DNA of 64,000 nt from Thalassotalea sp. LPB0316. Its GTDB lineage: Bacteria; Pseudomonadota; Gammaproteobacteria; Enterobacterales; Alteromonadaceae. Positions 55,991-64,000 of this stretch are shown piece by piece. The position numbers were made by a program, and so were the translations under genes. The DNA lies in NCBI RefSeq assembly GCF_014898095.1, contig NZ_CP062946.1:868001-932000 (forward strand). Reading direction: 5' to 3'. The notes under the pieces were generated by a model, which was given only the letters and a program-made list of their open reading frames with translations, did no database searches and was not told the origin of the DNA. Each line of letters starts with the position of its first letter. The first letter of the stretch is position 1.

Positions 55991-56858
55991 AGCCATAATA
56001 GCCATACATATCCTTGTGTGATCTTATTGCTTTATTCACAACTAAACCTAGCGCAAGGTTTTCATTTAGGTTTTCGGTTGCTTTTTGAATGTCAGCTAAT
56101 TTAGTTTTATTTTCTTCGACAACAACAACTGCTTGCCCCATTAAATTGGCTAGTACTAAAGTTTCGGTTACGCCAATCAGTGGTGGGCAATCAAAAATTA
56201 CAATTCGGTCAGGGTAGCGGTCAGCAAGCTCTTGGGCAAGCGATGCCATTTTATCACTGGCTAATAATTCATTCGATAGATGATGAGGGGCGCCCGCTGG
56301 AATAAGCTTCAGTTTATCAATATTTGTACTATAAATGATTTCATTGATACTTTGCTTTTCACCCAGTAAGTATTCCATTAAGCCTGGCTGTGTTGAGAGG
56401 CCAAGCTCACGATTTACACTGGGTCTTAAAACATCGGCATCGACTAATAAAACAGTTTTGTCTTGCTCGAGCGCTATACTCAATGCCAAGTTAATCGAGA
56501 CAAAGGTTTTGCCTTCATTGGGTGTTGAGCTCGATACCATCACGAGGTTACTGTTGTTCAAAGTCTTTGATGCACTGCCAAAAGCGTTGTTGAGTAGTTT
56601 TCGCTTAATTTGACGGAACTCATCTTTGATGCTCTTTCGCTCACCACTATCGATTAGGTAACCGCGCTCATCCATGCTTTGTTTATCGATATCCAGCTTT
56701 AAGTCTTTGCTGGTGATAGGGCCTTGAGCGGCTGTCGTTTGCGCTGCGCTTTGCGTTGGACTTTGCTCGACAACTTCTGCTTGTTCAGTGGTGTTATCGC
56801 GCTGGTTTTTCTGCAAGCTTGCTTTTTGCTTTGCTAAAGCTTTTTCTATCGTACTCAT
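55974..56858 (-). CDS. XrtA-associated tyrosine autokinase (BY-kinase)
   Basis: The 294-residue cytoplasmic kinase begins 'MSTIEKALAKQKASLQKN'. Walker A is 'SSTPNEGKTFVSINLA', Walker A' 'VLLVDADVLRPSVN' and Walker B 'RIVIFDCPPLIGV'. A tyrosine-rich tail 'DMYGYYGYGYGK' provides autophosphorylation sites. As in Wzc-type systems, it should cycle with the chain-length protein encoded just upstream to control polymer length. That partner gene is frameshifted, so the system may be off in the sequenced version. Confidence 0.93.
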   Translation of the reverse strand: MSTIEKALAKQKASLQKNQRDNTTEQAEVVEQSPTQSAAQTTAAQGPITSKDLKLDIDKQSMDERGYLIDSGERKSIKDEFRQIKRKLLNNAFGSASKTLNNSNLVMVSSSTPNEGKTFVSINLALSIALEQDKTVLLVDADVLRPSVNRELGLSTQPGLMEYLLGEKQSINEIIYSTNIDKLKLIPAGAPHHLSNELLASDKMASLAQELADRYPDRIVIFDCPPLIGVTETLVLANLMGQAVVVVEENKTKLADIQKATENLNENLALGLVVNKAIRSHKDMYGYYGYGYGK

Positions 56859-56861
56859 AAT

Positions 56862-57731
56862 TTAAAAAAGCCTTTTAATTGGAGCCTGAATGACTTCTGG
56901 AAATAGAGAATAAGCGACAAAGAAGCATAGCAGGGTGATCAACAAGGTATTAGATAAGATGAAAATCCAAGTTTTCTTCTTATGCCATTGCTGTAAGCCT
57001 AAGTTTTCTGTTGCTGAAACAATACCAAACACCGGAATACCTGTCGCTTTAGATACTTGTGTACTTGACGTTACTACCGGGTTGAGTTGGCTAAATAACA
57101 ACGATAAGCCAATGCCAACACCAAAGCCAAAAACGGTTACCACCAAGTATAGCAATAAACGCTTCGGGCCAACTGGCTCTGAGCCTGTGCGAGGAGGATC
57201 AATGACGCGAAATTGAATCTTGTTAGTGGTTTCATCGGCTTGTTTCGCTAACGAGGCTGTTTCTTTGCGAATCAAAAGTTCTTCATATTTTTTCTTGGTG
57301 ATTTCATAACCGCGATTTAATGCCGTAAGCTCTGCTTCAATTTCTGGCAGGGTGTGAATTTTGTTTTCTAACTCTGCAACTTGATTTCGATAGCTTTCAG
57401 CTCGAACCTCTAAAGAAGCTACTTTGGTTTCAAGGGTGTTTACTTGGATTTGCACTTCTTGAATTACTGGGTTTTGACTAAACACTGACGTTGATTGCGT
57501 CGAGTCTTTTTGCGCAGATAAAAACTCGTTTATCTCTTTGGCTCTTTGTTGCTTTAAATGCTCAAGACGACGACTGACTTCGATCACTTCAGGGTGCTTG
57601 TCGGTATACTTCAAATTTAGCAAGTCTAAACTTGCTTCAAGCTCAGCTATGCGGCCATCAAAAGTTGTTTCAATGGCTGAGCTTTTAACTGAATTGTCTG
57701 GATTCACTTCATTTTGAGGGGTTATTACCAA
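56862..57731 (-). CDS. XrtA-system chain-length determinant, C-terminal part (frameshifted gene)
   Basis: This is the second half of a Wzz/GumC-like protein. It has the coiled-coil block 'LKYTDKHPEVIEVSRRLEHL', a long helical region, 'ALNRGYEITKKKYEELLIRK' and the second membrane segment 'FILSNTLLITLLCFFVAYSL'. The frame is open further upstream to the break at 57829 and the TTG at 57731 is not a natural start. It would normally be joined to the Wzz domain encoded at 57776-58450. On its own it lacks the first membrane segment. Confidence 0.85.
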   Translation of the reverse strand: MVITPQNEVNPDNSVKSSAIETTFDGRIAELEASLDLLNLKYTDKHPEVIEVSRRLEHLKQQRAKEINEFLSAQKDSTQSTSVFSQNPVIQEVQIQVNTLETKVASLEVRAESYRNQVAELENKIHTLPEIEAELTALNRGYEITKKKYEELLIRKETASLAKQADETTNKIQFRVIDPPRTGSEPVGPKRLLLYLVVTVFGFGVGIGLSLLFSQLNPVVTSSTQVSKATGIPVFGIVSATENLGLQQWHKKKTWIFILSNTLLITLLCFFVAYSLFPEVIQAPIKRLF

Positions 57732-57775
57732 CTGCTGTCTTGCAGAGCTAAGCTGTGTTTTAGCCTCTAGGAGTT

Positions 57776-58450
57776 CTAGTTCAATATTACGCAGTTGCTC
57801 TTTCGTTGAACTAAGCTTTTGGTAGTAACCCCCGTTTGGTCTGGTAATACATTACTGTATTTTTGTTTGAAGTCGGTAAGGCGCTCTTCTGCGGCTAGTA
57901 AGCGAGATTCATATTCTTTGATTTGGACATCGAGGAATTTTTGTGCAGCGTCAGAATCACTGCGATTTTCACCGAGTGTATTTTCAATAAACACCGTTAG
58001 TGCTGATTGAACAACATTTCTCGCCATTTCCGGGTCTTTGTTGCGATAAGAAATGGTAAAAATATTTTCTCTACGGCCACCGGTTTTTTTGATGTAAATG
58101 TCTTTTTTTAAATCATCAATTAGCTCTTCGTACTCTTTTGGAGTATTTGCTTGTACGTCGAGATCAGTCATGCGAGAAATGCGCTCTAAGTTTGGACGAC
58201 TTAGTAGTGTTTTCACCATTAATTGAATTTGCTCATCTGGGTTGGTTTCCACTGTCATACCTTTTAACAATGGTCGCAGTATCGACTGAGTATCCGCATA
58301 TACTCGAGCCTCAGACTCGTAAACATCATCTAAAATTGCCGTTATCGACCAACCAATTGGACATATAATCCAAGTGGCAACCATGATGTAACGTCGCTTT
58401 ATCCATATCCCTTTGAGATAATCAATAACCTGCTCAAACAGCTCTTGCAT
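57776..58450 (-). CDS. XrtA-system chain-length determinant, N-terminal Wzz part (frameshifted gene)
   Basis: This is the first half of the same gene: an N-terminal membrane segment (about residues 18-38), then the Wzz domain with 'YESEARVYADTQSILRPLLK' and 'FTISYRNKDPEMARNVV'. It reads normally to 'NVLPDQTG', then the frame changes and runs through 18 unrelated residues to a stop at 57776. The other frame continues sensibly from that point as 'GYYQKLSSTKEQLRNIELE', the usual family sequence. The complete protein would be about 530 residues and would set exopolysaccharide chain length at the inner membrane. Confidence 0.88.
   Translation of the reverse strand: MQELFEQVIDYLKGIWIKRRYIMVATWIICPIGWSITAILDDVYESEARVYADTQSILRPLLKGMTVETNPDEQIQLMVKTLLSRPNLERISRMTDLDVQANTPKEYEELIDDLKKDIYIKKTGGRRENIFTISYRNKDPEMARNVVQSALTVFIENTLGENRSDSDAAQKFLDVQIKEYESRLLAAEERLTDFKQKYSNVLPDQTGVTTKSLVQRKSNCVILN
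57829..57833 (-). other. Frameshift site: five-base G run in the chain-length gene
   Basis: The coding strand reads ACGGGGGTT. With six G the codons become ACG GGG GGT TAC TAC and the two halves of the gene join without a stop. Confidence 0.85.
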
Positions 58451-58483
58451 TCCTGACCTCTAACTACTCGCTACTAGGAAAAA

Positions 58484-59122
58484 TTAAAACCATGTTTCAG
58501 GGATAACGATAATATCGCCAGGTAGCACATCAACATTGGCTGAAATATCCCCATTTTTAATTAAGTCTTCGATTGCGATGTCGTATTGCTTTTGAACACC
58601 GTTTTCAATGCGTACTAAGACCGCATCGTTACCATCAGCAAACTCTGTTAAGCCACCCACTTTGATCATGACATCGAGTAGGGTCATGTTTTGGGTGTAG
58701 CTAATTGACTGAGGCTCGGTTGCTTCACCGATAACCCGAATTTGCTCGCTAAATGGCCCAACAAAGTTATTTACCGTCACGGTGACAATCGGGTCGCGTA
58801 AATAAGTTGATAAGGTTTGTTCGATTGAACGGGCTAATTCTGACGGTGTTTTGCCCGATACTTTGATATCTTCAACAAGTGAAGTTGTTATCATGCCATC
58901 AGGGCGGACAACAAATGTGCCTGATACTTCTGGGTTTCGCCAAACAAAAATGTTTAGCACGTCACCAGGACCAATGAGATATTTATAGTCGGTCACATTG
59001 TTGGTGGCTGAAGGGTGTAAAGTGGCGCTTGGTAATGTTGAGTTACTGCTGCAGCCTGCAAACAGAACTGTAACCATTAGCATTACAAGTGCATTGAGGG
59101 TTTTAGTTATACGTTTTTCCAT
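58484..59122 (-). CDS. Polysaccharide export lipoprotein of the XrtA system (Wza-like)
   Basis: The start is taken at ATG 59122 (MEKRITKTLN), which has AGG eight bases upstream; ATG 59143 has none. The 212-residue protein has a lipobox LFAGC (mature Cys near residue 24). The polysaccharide-export domain follows ('YLIGPGDVLNIFVWRNPEVS'), then an SLBB-like domain ('IRVIGEATEPQSISYTQ'). It is anchored in the outer membrane and forms or caps the export channel. It is the first gene of the minus-strand exopolysaccharide operon, divergent from the sugar transferase. Confidence 0.92.
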   Translation of the reverse strand: MEKRITKTLNALVMLMVTVLFAGCSSNSTLPSATLHPSATNNVTDYKYLIGPGDVLNIFVWRNPEVSGTFVVRPDGMITTSLVEDIKVSGKTPSELARSIEQTLSTYLRDPIVTVTVNNFVGPFSEQIRVIGEATEPQSISYTQNMTLLDVMIKVGGLTEFADGNDAVLVRIENGVQKQYDIAIEDLIKNGDISANVDVLPGDIIVIPETWF

Positions 59123-59336
59123 GGTAACGACCTGTTTCAACATTATTATTACGATTTTTTCAATAACGTAACAGATTGTATTTTATTTTTATATACGTTG
59201 CACTTAATTAATCATGTTAATCGTTTGTTATTAAATTTTCGAGTAAAATGCGCTGTTACCTTTACATTTTGTATGCAATCAATTCTAATATTCAGCTAGG
59301 AAATGTAAGTATCACGCATAGGAAGACAGTTCTCAG

Positions 59337-60740
59337 ATGGCTAGCCCCAAGTTTAGAGATGTATCTACAGGTAGTAAGTCTTTAGTTTTATTAGAATTAC
59401 TCATTTTTGCCGGTGCACTAGTTAGCTCTATTTATATAAATGACAAGCTAAATTTTGTTACACACAAAGATGTGCCGACTAACGTAATTATTATATATGC
59501 GCTCGTTTTTTCGCTCATTGTGCAATTATCTTCTCTAGCGCTGGGTTTGTATAACTCTAAACTTAGAGAAAGTTTTCGTGGGGTTTTGCGACGAGTCTTA
59601 GTGTCGGTCGCCATTGGTTTCTTTATCGTCACTATTATCAACCCATTTTATGGAGATAACTCACTGCCTGTCGAAGTGCTAGCAATAGCGTCTTTTGTTA
59701 GCTTTATCGCTGTGGGAATTTTGCGCGCTTTTACCTTTAAAGTTGACTTTTTTGGCTTTAATAAGCGAAAAGTACTGGTACTTGGCTCAGGTGAGCGAGC
59801 GTCAATTATCGAAAAGCGTATGCGCCGCGATGTTGACCGACAAGGCTTTAATATCCACGGCTTTATTATTATGAATGGCGATATTGAAGATGGTATTCGT
59901 CATGAGACCAAAATTCTCTTAGAAGACTCTTTGGTGTCTTATGCTCTTGAACATGAAATTGACGAAATTGTCGTGGCCAATGATGAACGTCGAAACAATC
60001 TGCCGGTTGATGAACTCTTTGCCTGTAAAATACGCGGCGTGGAAATTACCGAAATTTTAGATTTTATTGAACGTGAAACAGGCCAAATAGCGGTTAATTT
60101 AATCTATCCTAGTTGGGTCATATACTCCAATGGCTTTGCTTCAACGAATTACTTGCGCAATACGCTCGATTGGATTTTTAACGCAAGTATGGCTTTTTTC
60201 TTATTCATCTTTGTCTGGCCGATCATGCTAATCACGGCCATTTTAATCAAGTTAGACGAAGGCATGAAGGCGCCGATTTTTTACCTCCAAGAACGTGTGG
60301 GGTTAGATGGACAGGCGTTTAACATTATAAAGTTTAGAAGTATGCGGGTTGATGCGGAAAAACACGGCGCGCAAATGGCCAGTGAAAATGACGATCGGAC
60401 AACTAAAATTGGTAAATTCATTCGCAAATATCGGATTGATGAGTTACCGCAAATTTATAATGTAATGCGTGGCGATATGGGGTTTGTTGGCCCTCGCCCA
60501 GAGCGACCAGAATTCGTGCAAGGCTTAATTAAGAATATCCCATATTACAATGAGCGTCACAATGTTAAGCCGGGGTTAACAGGTTGGGCACAACTCAAGT
60601 ACCCGTATGGCTCTACAGAAGAAGATTCATTAGAAAAGTTAAAATACGATCTTTACTACATAAAGCACCGCAGTTTTTTACTCGATTTGCTGATTCTGAT
60701 TCGCACAGTCGAAATTGTATTATTTGGTAAGGGACGATAA
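59337..60740 (+). CDS. Undecaprenyl-phosphate sugar-1-phosphate transferase, PEP-CTERM/XrtA type
   Basis: The 467-residue protein has four N-terminal membrane segments (1-130), a nucleotide-binding-like middle domain ('KVLVLGSGERASIIEKRM'), one further membrane segment (about 282-305) and a C-terminal bacterial sugar-transferase domain. Key blocks of the latter are 'FNIIKFRSMRVDAEKHG', 'RIDELPQIYNVMRGDMGFVG' and 'PRPERPEF'. It loads the first sugar phosphate on undecaprenyl phosphate and so starts exopolysaccharide synthesis. It opens the plus-strand half of the locus. Confidence 0.93.
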   Translation: MASPKFRDVSTGSKSLVLLELLIFAGALVSSIYINDKLNFVTHKDVPTNVIIIYALVFSLIVQLSSLALGLYNSKLRESFRGVLRRVLVSVAIGFFIVTIINPFYGDNSLPVEVLAIASFVSFIAVGILRAFTFKVDFFGFNKRKVLVLGSGERASIIEKRMRRDVDRQGFNIHGFIIMNGDIEDGIRHETKILLEDSLVSYALEHEIDEIVVANDERRNNLPVDELFACKIRGVEITEILDFIERETGQIAVNLIYPSWVIYSNGFASTNYLRNTLDWIFNASMAFFLFIFVWPIMLITAILIKLDEGMKAPIFYLQERVGLDGQAFNIIKFRSMRVDAEKHGAQMASENDDRTTKIGKFIRKYRIDELPQIYNVMRGDMGFVGPRPERPEFVQGLIKNIPYYNERHNVKPGLTGWAQLKYPYGSTEEDSLEKLKYDLYYIKHRSFLLDLLILIRTVEIVLFGKGR

Positions 60741-60775
60741 TCCTCACTGGTTGTAATTAAGACAGGAAGTATCCA

Positions 60776-61840
60776 TTGAAAGTTTGTATTGTAGGTGCTG
60801 GTCAAATCGCTGAAGCACATATTGAAGAAATTCAGAAAATCAAGGGCGCGGAAGTCGTCGCACTTTGTGATTTAAGAAGAACACCAACTTGGGCGTTGGC
60901 AGAGAAATATAACATCAAAAGCACTTATACAGCTTTGGAAGAAATGCTTGAGAACGAGGAGCTTGATGTTGTGCACATTACAACTCCGCCCGGTTCTCAC
61001 TTTTTTATTGCTCAAAAGTCGCTTGAAGCTAATTGTCACGTATATATTGAAAAACCACTAACGTTAACGGCACAAGAAACCAAAGAGTTGTTGGTGCTTG
61101 CACAGCAGAAAGACTTAATGGTGTGCCCAGGAACACATCGATTGCGCTCTCATGAAACCTTATCTACTTTTGATATTGTCAATAATAAAGAGCACTTTGG
61201 TGAGATGGTTCATATCGATGCGGTCTTTGGATATAACCTCGAAGGGCCATTTGGTAAAATGGTCATTTCAAACCCAGATCATTGGATAGCTAAACTACCT
61301 GGACAAATTTTCCAAAATAATATTTCTCACCCGATTGCGATGATTGCCCCATATTTGAGTGATGATTTAGACATATCAGCGATTGCTTTTGATAAAAGTA
61401 ATAATGGCATTATTAATGATGAATTAAGGGTGCAAATATTTGATAAGAAAAATAAGATTACCGCATCGGTTAACTTTATTTCAGGCGCACGTCCTGTGCA
61501 GTTTTTAGTGCGTTATTTTGGTAGCCAAAGCACGGTCAATCTGAATTTAACAGAGCACTTTTTACTCGAAGATAAAAGTCAATCATTGCCAGGTGGTTTG
61601 GGGCTGAGTTTAAATGTTCGCACAAAAGCAAAATCATTAGCCAAGCAGTTTAGAACAAATTTTATGGCGTTTTGGACGGGCAAAGAAACGTTCTTTTCCG
61701 ATATGCGTCGACTAATTGATGATTTCTATCAAGCGATCGAAACCAAGGGTAAACCACCAGTACCTTATGACGAGCTGCAGCGCACTTCAGATATTATTGA
61801 TGCAATTAACGCCCAAATTACCGCTCCGGGAGATAAATAA
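60776..61840 (+). CDS. Gfo/Idh/MocA family oxidoreductase
   Basis: The 354-residue protein starts at TTG 60776, with AGGA eight bases upstream. It has the NAD-binding motif 'VCIVGAGQIAEAHIEEI' and the family motif EKP in 'VYIEKPLTLT'. Such enzymes oxidise or reduce sugars or sugar nucleotides; here the likely role is making a precursor of the exopolysaccharide. It abuts the next gene with one base of overlap. Confidence 0.88.
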   Translation: MKVCIVGAGQIAEAHIEEIQKIKGAEVVALCDLRRTPTWALAEKYNIKSTYTALEEMLENEELDVVHITTPPGSHFFIAQKSLEANCHVYIEKPLTLTAQETKELLVLAQQKDLMVCPGTHRLRSHETLSTFDIVNNKEHFGEMVHIDAVFGYNLEGPFGKMVISNPDHWIAKLPGQIFQNNISHPIAMIAPYLSDDLDISAIAFDKSNNGIINDELRVQIFDKKNKITASVNFISGARPVQFLVRYFGSQSTVNLNLTEHFLLEDKSQSLPGGLGLSLNVRTKAKSLAKQFRTNFMAFWTGKETFFSDMRRLIDDFYQAIETKGKPPVPYDELQRTSDIIDAINAQITAPGDK

Positions 61841-62814
61841 TGAGTATTTTAGTCACTGGAGCAAATGGCTTTTTAGGTAGTGAAACAGTAAAGGCAATGC
61901 TTGGCCAAGGGCAAACAGGCATTCGTTGTTTAGTTCGTGAGGGTAGCTCAACCAATGGCCTAGAATCACTTGATGTTGAGATAATGCGCGGTAGTTTGAA
62001 CGACCAAGGCGTTGTTGCTAATGCACTATCAGGCGTTGATACCGTTGTTCACATTGCAGCCTCTAAGTCGGGCAGCCCAATGGGCATGTTCAACGAAACT
62101 GTCGTTTCAACTGAAATTTTATTAGATGAAATGGAGCGATTAGGTACTAAACGCCTTGTTTTTATCAGTTCATTTTCACTATATGGAACCTCACTGTGTA
62201 GCAAGGGCTCTGTTGTTGATGAAAACACCCCTGTAGAGCCTCATCCAGAGTGGCGCGATCCATATTCTTGGGTCAAGTATTATCAAGAAATGCTGTGTGT
62301 GGAGCGCTGTAATGCGCTAGGTATTGAGCTTGTTATTCATCGCCCAGGTGTAATCTACAGTGATGAAAAAGATATGTTTTCTCCTCGGGTTGGTTTTGCA
62401 TTACCGGGCATGCCATTTTTCCTAATTGTTGGTGGCAGCGCAAAAGTGCCTTTCGTACATGTCAAAAATTGTGCCTTGGCCGTCGCTTTATCTGTAGATA
62501 ACCCTGATGCAACGGGTGAAGTTTTCAACCTAGTTGACGAAACGCCAAAGCAAACTGAAGCGATTAAACTTTACGAGCGTCATTTTCCTAAAATTAAGAA
62601 CAAAATTAAAATACCGCTAAGCCTCTATTTATTTGGTGGCAGAATAGCGGAGTGGATCCACAAAAAATCAGGTGGAAATTTTCCAAACATTTTTAGCCCG
62701 TATCGAGCTAAAACAATGTATACGCCATTTGAATTTAGTAATGAAAAAATCAAGAACATACTAGGCTGGAAACCAGTCATAAGCTTAGAGCAGGTGCTGA
62801 GTTCTAAAGATTAA
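61840..62814 (+). CDS. NAD-dependent epimerase/dehydratase (extended SDR)
   Basis: The 324-residue protein has the Rossmann motif 'VTGANGFLGSETV' and the catalytic Ser/Tyr/Lys set ('FISSFSLYG' and YSWVK). It modifies a nucleotide sugar or lipid-linked sugar for the exopolysaccharide. Start ATG overlaps the preceding stop (TAATG). Confidence 0.9.
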   Translation: MSILVTGANGFLGSETVKAMLGQGQTGIRCLVREGSSTNGLESLDVEIMRGSLNDQGVVANALSGVDTVVHIAASKSGSPMGMFNETVVSTEILLDEMERLGTKRLVFISSFSLYGTSLCSKGSVVDENTPVEPHPEWRDPYSWVKYYQEMLCVERCNALGIELVIHRPGVIYSDEKDMFSPRVGFALPGMPFFLIVGGSAKVPFVHVKNCALAVALSVDNPDATGEVFNLVDETPKQTEAIKLYERHFPKIKNKIKIPLSLYLFGGRIAEWIHKKSGGNFPNIFSPYRAKTMYTPFEFSNEKIKNILGWKPVISLEQVLSSKD

Positions 62815-62823
62815 GGACGTATT

Positions 62824-64000
62824 TTGACAACGCTACTTGCCATAGTTTTTACCTTTTTAGTTTTTATCAGGCCGCAAGATTGGTATGAACCATTGATGAC
62901 TGTGCCTGTTGTGATGATAGCAGGCCTGTTTGGTGGTTTTTTTGCATTGTTTCAACCAAATGTAATTAAAAACAAACATTTATTATTACTGTTTGTTTTT
63001 TGTTGTATCGGGTTTATTTCAGAGCTTTTAAATTTTTGGTTAAGTGGTGCCATAGCTGACTTTCTCAAATTACTAACGACAGTATTGCTCCCTTTCCTGA
63101 TCATGTTTGGCCTAGCTCAGAAACTCAGTACTAAGGAAATGGTGTTCTATACGGTTATCGTGGCTGCCATGCTAGCTGTATTCAATGGCCAAGGGCAACT
63201 AGCGGATCCTAATGGATTAGGCTGGGCGAACAACCCTATTTTGAATCAGCATGGTGAGCTGAGAATTCGTTACGTTGGTATTTTTAATGATCCTAATGAC
63301 ACAGGTTTATTGCTAGTTATGGCAATACCCTTGTTGTTTTATTTTTATCAATGTGGCGGCGCAGCGAAAAAGTTTCTTGCGTTATGTGCTATTTGCTATT
63401 TGGTGTACGGTATCGGCCTGACAAATTCTCGGGGCGCTATATTGACACTTATCTCGATGATTGGTTTTTATATGTGGCGCAGATACGGAAAGATTGTTGC
63501 CTATATGGGAGTGGCTGCAATTGTCCCTGTGTTGTTATTACTTAACACAGGTGGTCGAGGATTCAGCGCCAGTGAGGAGTCAGCGTATTCGCGGTTAGAT
63601 GCTTGGTATGCCGGCAGTGTGATGCTCAAAAGTAGTCCGATTTTTGGTGTTGGCTTAGGTAACTTTTTGGAGCATCATCACCTGACAGCCCATAGTACTT
63701 ATGTATTGTGCTGGAGCGAGTTAGGGATAACGGGCTTTATTGTTTGGTTTACTTTTCTATTCTCTATTTTATTTATGCTCTATAAGGTTGGCTATAACGA
63801 TAGCCTAGAGCTCCGTGAGGAATTCAAAGACGATAAGCAGATTGTCGAGCAGTTTACCCGTTATCAAATTATGTCTCGGACCATGCTTTATAGCTTATTA
63901 GGCTTTTCTGTAGCGGTGGTCTTTTTGAGTCGATTGACATTTGTCCCGCTGTATATCGTTTGTGCGATTTCTTTAGGGACAATTTTTTGGCTAAATCAAC
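62824..64000 (+). CDS. O-antigen ligase/polymerase-like membrane protein, 3' end missing
   Basis: Reading from TTG 62824 (AGGA six bases upstream), the frame is open to the right edge, at least 392 residues. It opens 'MTTLLAIVFTFLVFIRPQDW' and has about ten membrane segments. The large periplasmic loop carries 'RYVGIFNDPNDTGLLLVMA' and 'FGVGLGNFLEHHHLTAHST', the Wzy/WaaL-type signature. It should polymerise the repeat unit or transfer it to an acceptor; exosortase-A loci usually have such a protein. It continues beyond the window. Confidence 0.85.
   Translation, partial: MTTLLAIVFTFLVFIRPQDWYEPLMTVPVVMIAGLFGGFFALFQPNVIKNKHLLLLFVFCCIGFISELLNFWLSGAIADFLKLLTTVLLPFLIMFGLAQKLSTKEMVFYTVIVAAMLAVFNGQGQLADPNGLGWANNPILNQHGELRIRYVGIFNDPNDTGLLLVMAIPLLFYFYQCGGAAKKFLALCAICYLVYGIGLTNSRGAILTLISMIGFYMWRRYGKIVAYMGVAAIVPVLLLLNTGGRGFSASEESAYSRLDAWYAGSVMLKSSPIFGVGLGNFLEHHHLTAHSTYVLCWSELGITGFIVWFTFLFSILFMLYKVGYNDSLELREEFKDDKQIVEQFTRYQIMSRTMLYSLLGFSVAVVFLSRLTFVPLYIVCAISLGTIFWLNQ

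Noticed and set aside
59144..59336. Sigma-54 promoter in the divergent exopolysaccharide promoter region
   Set aside because: Neither strand shows GG-N10-GC with acceptable flanking bases; only AT-rich sequence without a confident promoter was found.
62400..64000. A 64-codon plus-strand frame at 63351-63545
   Set aside because: It is a shadow of the ligase/polymerase frame that runs from 62824 through the right edge.

Overview
The window looks like chromosome from a marine gammaproteobacterium of the Alteromonadales, most likely Colwelliaceae (Thalassotalea or Colwellia-like). This is inferred from AT-rich composition, from housekeeping genes of gammaproteobacterial type (slmA, coaBC, radC, rpmB-rpmG, mutM, coaD, waaA, kdkA, kbl-tdh, glpE-glpG, ubiC-ubiA, plsB), and from a complete-looking PEP-CTERM/exosortase-A exopolysaccharide locus. 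I saw no tRNA, rRNA, CRISPR array, prophage or transposase gene.

Layout. 1-0.75 kb: the end of a multi-domain c-type cytochrome. 0.9-5.1 kb: an envelope lipid-transport operon of two half-size PqiA/LetA membrane proteins and a LetB-like protein with eight MCE domains. 5.1-9.5 kb: D-lactate dehydrogenase, a PAS-containing chemoreceptor and an exported S10 peptidase. 9.5-16.3 kb: a giant MshQ-like surface protein with seven repeats, whose signal peptide lies in another frame. 16.4-19.2 kb: a proline-punctuated coiled-coil membrane protein, a PEP-CTERM protein behind a good sigma-54 promoter, and a sulfotransferase. 19-38 kb: mostly housekeeping genes, interrupted by a PilZ / ParA / ribbon-helix-helix cassette between radC and rpmB. 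39-45 kb: an M48 protease, plsB and a DUF885 protein, with REP-like palindromes on both sides of plsB. 44.9-52.4 kb: an RND efflux pair followed without a gap by the PrsK/PrsR two-component system. 52.4-64 kb: the exopolysaccharide locus.

How the parts fit. PrsK/PrsR is the family known to control PEP-CTERM proteins through sigma-54. The PEP-CTERM gene at 17.6 kb has a GG-N10-GC promoter, so the isolated gene and the locus 31 kb away are probably one regulon. In the locus, the sugar transferase (59.3 kb) should load the first sugar on the lipid carrier. The glycosyltransferase, oxidoreductase and epimerase build or modify the repeat unit, and the Wzy/ligase-like protein running off the right edge polymerises or transfers it. 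The chain-length protein, tyrosine kinase, outer-membrane protein, ATPase and export lipoprotein control length and export. The exosortase gene itself is not in the window and may lie beyond base 64000.

The most notable structural observation is that two surface genes are each broken by one base at a five-base G/C run: the mshQ-like gene at 16157-16161 and the chain-length gene at 57829-57833. In both, a sixth base would restore a perfect reading frame. Shared consensus error and slipped-strand phase switching are the main explanations. Other unusual items are the eight-domain MCE protein, the PilZ-ParA-RHH cassette, an 8-bp tandem repeat abutting the coaD stop, and a 261-bp MITE-like element at 28.1 kb.
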